From Taudactylus pleione (lineage: Eukaryota > Chordata > Amphibia > Anura > Myobatrachidae): a stretch of DNA of 64,000 nt. Shown here piece after piece: positions 44,016 to 55,504 of the stretch; position 1 is the first letter of the stretch; each line of letters starts with the position of its first letter. The position numbers were made by a program, and so were the translations under genes. The stretch is from NCBI GenBank assembly GCA_031769625.1, contig JAUIMM010000739.1:806001-870000 (forward strand). Reading direction: 5' to 3'. Under the pieces are notes generated by a model that saw nothing but the letters and a program-made list of their open reading frames with translations, did no database searches and was not told the origin of the DNA.

Positions 44016-44820
44016 CCCCCTATATAAGTGGTACTACTGTGTAATGTAACGTGTATAAGTGGTACTACTGTGTGATGTAACGTGTATAAGTGGTTACTGC
44101 TGTGTGACGTAACGTGTATAAGTGGTACTGCTGTGTGACGTAACTTGTATAAGTGGTACTGCTGTCTGACGTAACGTGTATAAGTGGTACTGCTGTGTGA
44201 AGTAACGTGTATAAGTGGTACTGCTGTGTGACGTAACTTGTATAAGTGGTACTGCTGTCTGACGTAACGTGTATAAGTGGTACTGCTGTGTGAAGTAACG
44301 TGTATAAGTGGTACTGCTGTGTGACGTAACTTGAATAAGTGGTACTGCTGTGTGAAGTAACGTGTATAAGTGGTACTGCTGTGTGACGTAACGTCTATAA
44401 GTGGTGCTACTGTGTAACATAATGTGTATAAGTGGTACTGCTGTGTGCTGTAACGTGTATAAGTGGTACTGACGTAACGTGTATAAGTGGTACTGCTGTG
44501 TGACATCATGTGTATAAGTGGTACTGCTGTGTGCTGTAACGTGTATAAGTGGTACTGACGTAACGTGTATAAATGATACTGCTGTGTGATGTAACATGTA
44601 TAAGTGGTACTGCTGTGTGACGTAACGTGTATAATTGGTACTGCTGTGTGATGTAACATGTATAAGTGGTACTGCTGTGTGACGTAACGTGTACAAGTGG
44701 TACTGCAGTGTGATGTAACGTGAATAAGTGGTACTACTGTGTAATGTAACGTGCATAAGTGGTACTGCTGTGTAACGTACGTGTATAAGTGATACTGCTG
44801 TGTGGTGTAATGTAAATTGG
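44016..44820. repeat. Minisatellite, 31-bp unit, second block (~26 copies)
   Basis: Same unit as 42,822-43,575. Contains a local 121-base duplication (44,128-44,248 and 44,249-44,369 region). Confidence 0.96.
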
Positions 44821-45268
44821 TACTATTATGCGACCACGTTCCTTCCCCATGAATCCACGCCTCTATATTTCTGGCTCATGCCTTTGGTGCACACTGTCCC
44901 TCTTTTGAACAAGGGGGAGGGGGGGGGGCACCAATTCTCTTTCTAACACAGGGCACCAAAATGTCTAGTTACGGCTGTGATATTCACTATTCCCTGATAA
45001 TAAGAGATTATAGATCGCCCAGATGTAGTAACTGCTAATATAACAGTCCCTGCAATGTGTTTGGAGTGAGAGACTGCACCAGCGATGTCCTCACTCCTCC
45101 TTCGGGGATCCAGCGCATATGCCGTCTACTGACCACGCTTGTGCAGCGCGCATTGCCGGGAAGGGGTCCCCTGTAAATTTTTTCAAAATGTAGCCCATAG
45201 GCTAGAGCGGGCTAACACCATCTTCAGATGCCACTAGCTGCGGGAGTCAAGCTCCGGAAGCTTTACAC
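44821..45268. repeat. Spacer of tandem duplication, copy 2
   Basis: Matches 43,576-44,015; differs by small changes such as an extra TTCGGGGATC near 45,100. Confidence 0.92.
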
Positions 45269-45686
45269 CCCCCCATTGAAACCTGTCTGCTCCATGGTAC
45301 ACAAGGGGTGAGAGGGGGCTGTTTCTCAGGCAGAAGAATTATCAGAAACACTCCATGCAGGTACCTGTAATAGCAATAATGTACTGTAACCCCTAGCAAC
45401 CAATTATATTTGTGTCCATCAGTTTGCTGCATTGAATCTCAGTCCTGTCATTATCCTCACAGGAGCACGGGGCAGATTAATCACCGTTCAGTGTGTTTAT
45501 TGCACTCACAGGAGCTAATAATTAATCCACCCTCCCTCCTGGACTGAGATGTACAAAACATGGACATAGCGGAGACCATCTCACCCAGAGTTATATTCCA
45601 GGGCGGGCGCCATCTGTGGCATCATCGGCTGTAATTACTATCTGTATAAATAGGGAATTCTTATGTCATACAACAATCACATCAGT
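45269..45686. other. Unassigned sequence
   Basis: Nothing recognised. Confidence 0.35.
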
Positions 45687-46653
45687 GGGCCTGATTTAGT
45701 AGTGATCGCAACTGCAATTATGCACGCAATAGGCAGATCGTAGTGTTCTGTGTATGCGTATACATTGTAGTGCCACTATGCAAACACACCACTGTGTACG
45801 GGACTGAGGGCCTGATTCAGACCAGCTCGCGAGCGCTGAGTGCTCGCAAGCGGGTCGATGTTGGCCTAGTGCGCATTCGCACGACGGAGCCAGCTCCGTC
45901 GTGCGCATGCGCGAGACCCGGATAGCCGTCGCTCCGGTTCTCGTACCAAAGGGGGCGTGTCGATGTTGAGTGACAGCACGCCCCATTTGGTGGGTGAGCC
46001 GGGGGCGTGGCTGGCAAGACGGAGGCGTTCCCATGGGAACGGCCCAACTGACATCAGTGGGAGTGCTTTTGGACTCTAGGGCTTGCGGAAACGAGACCCT
46101 ACCATAAGGGTCTCGTCGCAAGCCCGATGGTCGCAATGGTCACCCACAGCTATGCGAGCGGCCAGGAGGCCGCTCTGAAAATCAAGAAGGACGGCCCTGA
46201 TTCAGAGCGAGTGCTCTGTCAGAGCGTCCGGCTCTGAATCAGGGCCTGAGATCACAGAGACTACACAGACTCATCGCAGAGTGATTGACAGGAAGCACCA
46301 TTTGTGGCTGGTGATGGGGGGTGGTCAGTGAAACATAGGCGTGCCAGTGCGTTTGAATGCCGTTACAGGGACGTGCATAAATTATCCACTGTGATGCCCA
46401 ACGCAGCCTTAGGATTCACAGGGTGTGATGAGGTTAGTGATTCCTGAGTAAGGTCAGAGCTTGTATGTGTGTGAGGCTGCGATGGTACTCACTGTTACCG
46501 TTGGTTTCACAGTCCTGCTAAGTGTAACGGATGTGTGTAAGGTAAAGGTAAAGGGGGCGTCCTTATGTTGTGCTGCGTTTGGCATTGCGATGGCAGACAT
46601 TAGCAAACTATCGCAGAGAGACTGCGTGTGTAATCGCTATCCGTACTGAATCA
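45687..46653. mobile_element. Repeat element hosting a hairpin-chain MITE
   Basis: Left end GGGCCTGATTTAGTAGTGATCG and right end near GCGATTACACACG-type inverse (46,620-46,653, ending ACTGAATCAACC) are partly inverted. The right part shares blocks with 41,191-41,460. It is split by the MITE at 45,808-46,246. Confidence 0.6.
45808..46246 (+). mobile_element. Hairpin-chain MITE, copy 6
   Basis: Ends GGGCCTGATTCAGACC and GGCTCTGAATCAGGGCC, flanked by TGA on both sides. Modules include an ACGACGGAGC-CAGCTCCGTCGT palindrome (45,890-45,903 centre), GCCCCATTTGGTGGG, GGCGTTCCC/GGGAAC and GAGACCCTACCATAAGGGTC. Confidence 0.9.
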
Positions 46654-47147
46654 ACCCTGTGTTCCTAATGATTCTTGTGCATTATAGAATATAACGCACC
46701 CCTGCTATAAGTAATTATGGTTATCAGATATTACCTGTGGCCCTACATACACTTCTCCTATGTGTCAGGCACCCCATATGGGTCATCACTTTCCTGGTAC
46801 TATGTATCTCACGTCCTGTACTGACGCACATAACGTCTATGATCTTGTTTTAAGCTGCAATAAAAATATTTGTTAAGGAAAAAAAAACACTACTCCTAAA
46901 GCCTTTTATATGGTTACATGACTTCCCATGTTATTATAATTTACAGTAGAGAGCACATTATGTCATACAATATAATATAATTATTTATGTTTAAGCCAAG
47001 AAACACAGACTACACTCACTTTTGGGTCTGAAACGAGCAGTTAAGCAATTTATCCCCAACTCCCTTCATGTTAGTTTTGTTGCGTCCTCCTGTGTCCTCA
47101 TTATGGCAAAATAAGAGCTGTAATGTTCATAGGAATGTAGTCATAAT
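46654..47147. other. Unassigned AT-rich sequence
   Basis: Nothing recognised. Confidence 0.35.
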
Positions 47148-50100
47148 GTCACCACCACAATGTCACCATCACAATATCACCACCACAATGTCACCACCAC
47201 AATATCACCACCACAATGTCACCACTACAATGTCACCAACACAATGTCACCACCACAATGTCACCACCACAATATCACCACCACAATGTCACCACTACAA
47301 TGTCACCACCACAATCTCACCACCACAATATCACCACCACAATGTCACCACCACCAATCTTACCACCACAATATCACCAACACAATGTCACCACTACAAT
47401 GTCACCACCACAATATCACCAACACAATGTCACCACTACAATGTTACCACCACAATATCACCAACACAATGTCACCACCACAATGTCACCACCACAATAT
47501 CATCACCAACATGTCACCACTACAATATCACCACCACAATGTCACCACCACAATATCACCACCAATGTCATCACCACAATGTCACCACCACAATATCACC
47601 ACCACAATATCACCACCACAATGTCACCACCACCAATGTTACCACCACAATATCACCACCACAATGTCATCACTACAATGTCACCACCACAATGTCACCA
47701 CCACAATATCATCACCAACATGTCACCACTACAATATCACCACCACAATGTCACCACCACAATATCACCACCACAATATCACCACCAATGTCATCACCAC
47801 AATGTCACCAAGACGATGTCACCACCACAATATCACCAACAATATGTCACCACTACAATGTCACCACCACAATGTCACCACCACCAATGTTACCACCAAA
47901 ATATCACCACCACAATGTCACCTCTACAATGTCACCACCATAATGTCACCACCATAATGTCACCACCACAATATCACCACTACAATGTCACCACCACAAT
48001 GTCACCACCAATGTCATCACTACAATGTCACCACCACAATGTCACCACTACAATGTCACCACCAATGTCACCACCACAATATCACCACTACAATGTCACC
48101 ACTACAATGTCACCACCACAATGTCACCACCAATGTCACCATCAATGTCACCACCACAATGTCACCACCACAATATCACCACCACATTGTCACCACTACA
48201 ATGTCACCATCACAATGTCACCACCAATGTCACCACCACATTGTCACCACTACAATGTCACCACCAGTGTCACCACCACAATGTCACCACCAGTGTCACC
48301 ACCACAATGCTACCACCACAGTGTAACCACCACAATGTCACCACTACAATGTCACCACCACAATGTCACCACCAATGTCATCACCACAATGTCACCACTA
48401 CAATGTCACCACAATGTCACCACCACAATGTCACCATGACAATATCACCACCACAATGTCACCACCACAATATCACCACCACAATGTCACCACTACAATG
48501 TCACCACCACAATATCACCACCAAAATGTTACCACCACAATCTCACCACCACAATATCACCACCACAATGTCACCACCACCAATAATACCACCACAATAT
48601 CACCACCACAATGTCACCACTACAATGTTACCACCACAATATCACCAACACAATGTCACCACCACAATGTCACCACCACAATATCATCACCAACATGTCA
48701 CCACTACAATATCACCACCACAATGTCACCACCACCAATGTTACCACCACAATATCACCACCACAATGTCATCACTACAATGTCACCACCACAATATCAC
48801 CACCACAATGTCACCACCACAATATCATCACCAACATGTCACCACTACAATATCACCACCACAATGTCACCACCACAATATCACCACCACAATATCACCA
48901 CCAATGTCATCACCACAATGTCACCAAGACGATGTCACCACCACAATATCACCAACAATATGTCACCACTACAATGTCACCACCACAATGTCACCACCAC
49001 CAATGTTACCACCAAAATATCACCACCACAATGTCACCTCTACAATGTCACCACCATAATGTCACCACCACAATATCACCACTACAATGTCACCACCACA
49101 ATGTCACCACCAATGTCATCACTACAATGTCACCACCACAATGTCAACACTACAATGTCACCACCAATGTCACCACCACAATATCACCACTACAATGTCA
49201 CCACTACAATGTCACCACCACAATGTCACCACCAATGTCACCATCAATGTCACCACCACAATGTCACCACCAATGTCACCACCACAATGTCACCACTACA
49301 ATGTCACCACCAGTGTCACCACCACAATGTCACCACCAGTGTCACCACCACAATGCTACCACCACAGTGTAACCACCACAATGTCCCCACTACAATGTCA
49401 CCACCACAATGTCACCACCAATGTCATCACCACAATGTCACCACTACAATGTCACCACAATGTCACCACCACAATGTCACCATGACAATATCACCACCAC
49501 AATGTCACCACCACAATATCACCACCACAATGTCACCACTACAATGTCACCACCACAATATCACCACCAAAATGTTACCACCACAATCTCACCACCACAA
49601 TATCACCACTACAATGTCACCACCACCAATCATACCACCACAATATCACCACCACAATGTCACCACTACAATGTTACCACCACAATATCACCAACACAAT
49701 GTCACCACCACAATGTCACCACCACAATATCATCACCAACATGTCACCACTACAATATCACCACCACAATGTCACCACCACAATATCACCACCAATGTCA
49801 TCACCACAATGTCACCACCACAATATCACCACCACAATATCACCACCACAATGTCACCACCACCAATGTTACCACCACAATATCACCACCACAATGTCAC
49901 CACTACAATGTCACCACCACAATATCACCACCACAATGTCACCACCACAATATCATCACCAACATGTCACCACTACAATATCACCACCACAATATCACCA
50001 CCACAATATCACCACCAATGTCATCACCACAATGTCACCAAGATGATGTCACCAACAATATGTCACCACTACAATGTCACCACCACAGTGTCACCACCAC

Positions 50101-53100
50101 CAATGTTACCACCAAAATATCACCACCACAATGTCACCTCTACAATGTCACCACCATAATGTCACCACCACAATATCACCACTACAATGTCACCACCACA
50201 ATGTCACCATCAATGTCATCACTACAATGTCACCACCACTACAATGTCACCACCAATATCATCACTACAATGTCACCACCACAATGTCACCACTACAATG
50301 TCACCACCAATGTCACCACCACAATATCACCACTACAATGTCACCACAACAATGTCACCACAACAATGTCACCACCAATGTCACCATCAATGTCACCACC
50401 ACAATGTCACCACCACAATATCACCACCACATTGTCACCACTACAATGTCACCATCACAATGTCACCACCAATGTCACCACCACAATGTCACCACTACAA
50501 TGTCACCACCAGTGTCACCACCACAATGTCACCACCAGTGTCACCACCACAATGCCACCACCACAGTGTAACCACCACAATGTCACCACTACAATGTCAC
50601 CACCACAATGTCACCACCAATGTCACCACTACAATGTCACCACAATGTCACCACCACAATGTCACCATGACAATATCACCACCACAATGTTCACACCACA
50701 ATATCACCACCACAATGTCACCACTACAATGTCACCACCACAATATCACCACCACAATGTTACCACCACAATGTCACCACCACAATCTCACCACCACAAT
50801 ATCACCACCACAATGTCACCACCACCAATCTTACCACCACAATATCACCACCACAATGTCACCACTACAATGTTACCACCACAATATCACCAACACAATG
50901 TCACCACCACAATATCATCACCAACATGTCACCACTACAATATCACCACCACAATGTCACCACCACAATATCACCACCAATGTCATCACCACAATGTCAC
51001 CACCACAATATCACCACCACAATGTCACCACCACCAATGTTACCACCACAATATCACCACCACAATGTCACCACTACAATGTCACCACCACAATATCACC
51101 ACCACAATGTCACCACCACAATATCATCACCAACATGTCACCACTACAATATCACCACCACAATGTCACCACCACAATATCACCACCACAATATCACCAC
51201 CAATGTCATCACCACAATGTCACCAAGACGATGTCACCACCACAATATCACCAACAATATGTCACCACTACAATGTCACCACCACAATGTCACCACCACC
51301 AATGTTACCACCAAAATATCACCACCACAATGTCACCTCTACAATGTCACCATCATAATGTCACCACCATAATGTCACCACCACAATATCACCACTACAA
51401 TGTCACCACCACAATGTCACCACCAATGTCATCACTACAATGTCACCACCACTACAATGTCACCACCAATATCATCACTACAATGTCACCACCACAATGT
51501 CACCACTACAATGTCACCACCAATGTCACCACCACAATATCACCACTACAATGTCACCACTACAATGTCACCACCACAATGTCACCATCAATGTTACCAC
51601 CACAATGTCACTACCACAATATCACCACCACATTGTCACCACTACAATGTCACCACCACAATGTCACCACCAATGTCACCACCACAATTTCACCACTACA
51701 ATGTCACCACCAGTGTCACCACTGCAATGTCACCACCACAATGTCACCACCAGTGTCACCACCACAATGCCACCACCACAGTGTAACCACCACAATGTCA
51801 CCACTACAATGTCACCACCACAATGTCACCACCAATGTCATCACCACAATGTCACCACTACAATGTCACCACAATGTCACCACCACAATTTCACCACCAC
51901 AATGTCACCACGACAATGTCACCACCACCAATGTCACCACCACAATGTCACCACCAATGTCATCACCACAATGTCACCACCACAATGTCACCACCAATAT
52001 CACCACCACAATATCACCACCATAATGTCACCACCACAATGTCACCACTACAATGTCACCACCACAATGTCATCACCACAATGTCACCACCAATGTCACC
52101 ACCACAATGTCACCACCAATATCACCACCAAAATGTCACCACTAATGTCACCACCACAATGTCACCATCACAATGTCACCTCCACAATGTCACCACCAAT
52201 GGCACCACCACAGTGTCACCACTACAATGTCACCACCACCATGTCACCACTAATGTCACCACCGCAATGTTACCACCATGTTATCAACACCACAATGGCA
52301 CCACCACAATGTCACCTCCACAATGTCACCACCAATGGCACCACCACAATGTCACCATCACCAATGTCACCACCACAATGTCACCACCACAATGTCACCA
52401 CCAATGGCACCACCACAATGTCACCACCACAATGTCACCACCAATAGCACCACCACAAATGTCACCACCATAATGTCACCACCACAATGTCACCATCACC
52501 AATGTCACCACTACAATGTCATCACCGCAATGTCACCACCACAATTTCACATCCAATGTCACAACCGCAATGTCACCACCCCAATGTCACCACCACAAAT
52601 GTCACCACCACAATGTCACCACCACAATGTCACCACTACAATGTCACCACTACGTCACCACAAATGTCACCACCACAATGTCACCACCACAAATGACACC
52701 ACCACAATGTCACCACTACAATGTCACCACCACAATGTCACCACCATCAATGTCACCACCACAATGTCACCACTACAATGTCACCACCAGAATGTTACCA
52801 CCAATGTCACCACCGCAATGTCACCACCACAATGTCACCACCACAATGTCACCACCAATGTCACCACCGTAATGTCACCAACACAATGTCATCAACACAA
52901 TGTCACCATCACAATGTCACCACCACGTTGTTACCACCACAAATGACACCACCACAAATGTCACCACTACAGTGTCACCACCACAATGTCACCACTACAA
53001 TGTCACCACCACAATGTCACCACCATCAATGTCACCACCACAATGTCACCACTACAATGTCACCACCAGAATGTTACCACCAATGTCACCACCGCAATGT

Positions 53101-53745
53101 CACCACCACAATGTCACCACCACAATATCACCACCACAATGTCACCACCAAAATGTCACCACCGCAATGTCACCACCACAATGTCACCACCAATGTCACC
53201 ACCGTAATGTCACCAACACAATGTCATCAACACAATGTCACCATCACAATGTCACCACCACGTTGTCACCACCAATGTTACCACCAGATTGTCACCACCA
53301 CAATGTCACCACCACAATGTCACCACCAATGTCACCACCAGATTGTCACCACCACAATGTCACCACCATCAATTTCACCACAATGTCACCACCACAATGT
53401 CACCACCACAATGTCATCACCACAATGTCACAAACACAATGTCACCATCACAATGTCACCACCACGTTGTCACCACCACAATGTCACCACCACAATGTCA
53501 CCACCACAATGTCACCACCACGTTGTCACCATCACAATGTCACCACCACAATGTCACCACCACAATGTCACCACCAATGTCACCACCGCAATGTCACCAC
53601 CACAATGTCACCACCACGTTGTCACCACCAATGTCACCACCACATTGTCACCACCATCAATGTCACCACCAATGTCACCACCCCAATGTCACCACCAATA
53701 TCACCACCACAATGTCACCACCGCAATGTCACCACAGCAATCTCA
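47148..53745. repeat. Minisatellite, 14-bp unit (AATGTCACCACCAC), 6.6 kb
   Basis: Unit AATGTCACCACCAC with AATATC, ACTAC, CCAATG and other variants, roughly 470 copies. Marker variant CCAAGACGATG (or AGATGATG) occurs at 47,811, 48,927, 50,041 and 51,226, showing a higher-order period of about 1.1-1.2 kb in the left two thirds. His/Thr/Pro-rich frames up to 649 codons are incidental: 14 bases x 3 gives a 14-residue repeat in each phase. Confidence 0.97.
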
Positions 53746-54020
53746 CCTTATGCAGAATGTTGACGTGTGCACAATGTCGACATATGAAATGACGACACTG
53801 TGCACGAACTCGCAGTGCAGGGTTACGGTTAAGCTATGGCAGCGCAGGGATACGGTTAGGCTATGGCAGAGCAGGCTTACAGTTAAGCTATGGCAGCGCA
53901 GGGTTACGAGGTCACGCCCACTTTTGTCGGCGTGCGACTTTGCCTCTCAAACTGCAGCTCTCCCTGCAAGGAGGGAGAGGTGCAGTTTGTGTGGAGGGAC
54001 GCTACTGATTTAGAATACAG
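53746..54020. other. Junction between two satellites
   Basis: It includes early, degenerate copies of the next repeat (GGGTTACGGTTAAGCTATGG) and a hairpin CTGCAGCTCTCCCTGC/ GGGAGAGGTGCAG near 53,950-53,985. Confidence 0.6.
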
Positions 54021-55195
54021 CAGCGGAGGGTTATGGATGGCTACAAAGGTTTATGGTAAGCTACGACAACTGAGGGTTTCGGTTAAGCTACGGAGGGTTA
54101 TGGTACGGTTAGGCTACGGCAGAGGAGGGTTAGGGTTAGGCTATAGCAGCGGAGGGTTAGGGTTAGGCTGTGGCAGCGGAGGATTAGGGTTAGGCTGTGG
54201 CAGCGGAGGGTTAGGAGCTAGGCTATAGCAGCGGAGGGTTAGGCTATAGCAGCGGAGGGTTAGGATTAGGCTATGGCAGCGGAGGGTTAGGGTTAGGCTG
54301 TGGCAGAAGAGGGCTAGGGTTAGGCTGTGGCAGTGGAGGGTTAGGAGCTAGGCTATAGCAGCGGAGGGTTAGGCTATAGCAGCGGAGGGTTAGGGCTAGG
54401 CTATAGCAGCGGAGGGTTAGGGTTAGGCTATGGCAGCGGAGGGTTAGGGTTAGGCAGTGGCAGTGGAGGGTTAGGAGCTAGGCTATAGCAGCAGAGGGTT
54501 AGGCTGTGGCAGCGGAGGGTTAGGAGCTAGGCTATAGCAGCGGAGGGTTAGGCTATAGCAGCGGAGGGTTAGGATTAGGCTATGGCAGTGGAGGGTTAGG
54601 GTTAGGCTGTGGCAGAAGAGGGTTAGGGTTAGGCTGTGGCAGCGGAGGGTTAGGCTGTGGCAGCGGAGGGTTAGGCTGTGGCAGCGGAGGGTTAGGGTTA
54701 GGCTGTGGCAGCGGAGGGTTAGGGTTAGGCTGTGGCAGCGGAGGGTTAGGCTGTGGCAGCGGAGGGTTAGGGTTAGGCTGTGGCAGCGGAGGGTTAGGGT
54801 TAGGCTGTGGCAGTGGAGGGTTAGGCTGTGGCAGCGGTGGGTTAGGGTTAGGCTGTGGCAGCGGAGGTTTAGGCTCTGGCAGCGGAGGGATAGGGTTAGG
54901 CTGTGGCAGCGGAGGGTTAGGGTTAGGCTGTGGCAGCGGAGGGTTAGGCTGTGGCAGCGGAGGGTTAGGGGTTAGGCTACGGCAGCAGAGGGTTAGGGTT
55001 AGGCTATAGCAGCGGAGGGTTAGGAGCTAGGCTGTGGCAGCGGAGGGTTAGGCTGTGGCAGCGGAGGGTTAGGGTTAGGCTATGGCAGTGGAGGGTTAGG
55101 GTTAGGCTATGGCAGCGGAGGGTTAGGGTTAGGCTATGGCAGCGGAGGGTTAGGAGTTAGGCTATGGCAGCGGAGGGTTAGGGTTAGGCTACGGG
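54021..55195. repeat. Minisatellite with telomere-like motif, 21/27-bp units
   Basis: Long unit of 27 bases: TTAGGGTTAGG, then CTGTGGCAGCGGAGGG; short unit of 21 bases lacks one TTAGGG. About 45-50 copies. Variants CTATAGC and GGAGCTAGG occur in blocks. Confidence 0.96.
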
Positions 55196-55504
55196 GGGTG
55201 TGTGGAATGTTGTCTATGTCGCCAGGGGTGCATTAATAGAGGAAGGGTCCCTTCCTTTCTCTCCGGCGGCGGCCGTGCACTGACAGCCTCTGTTTTGTGT
55301 AGCGCCTCTCCAGCGGACGTGGGACTTCGGAGAGGTATTAAACAGTATGGGTGCAGGATGCGCGGTGTGGGCCCCCTGCACCCATTATAGATACACCCCT
55401 GAATGTCGCCATGTCAGGTAAGTAGACATTTCGTCCATATTGACATGCTGCATTTTGACAAAATATACAGTACCTCACTCCTGCAAAAACAGGGACCTAT
55501 GGCG
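55196..55504. other. Spacer with dispersed repeat end
   Basis: The TGGGTGCAGG...CCCTGCACCCATTATAGATACACCCC stretch (55,349-55,400) matches 27,222-27,310 in inverse orientation. A 62-codon frame (55,202-55,390) has no recognised motif. Confidence 0.5.

Noticed and set aside
49409..51358. A 649-codon His/Thr/Pro-rich open frame
   Set aside because: It is a translation of the AATGTCACCACCAC satellite; similar frames exist in all three plus-strand phases.
54021..55195. A chromosome end
   Set aside because: TTAGGG copies are interrupted by a constant spacer and the sequence continues for 8.8 kb in another satellite.
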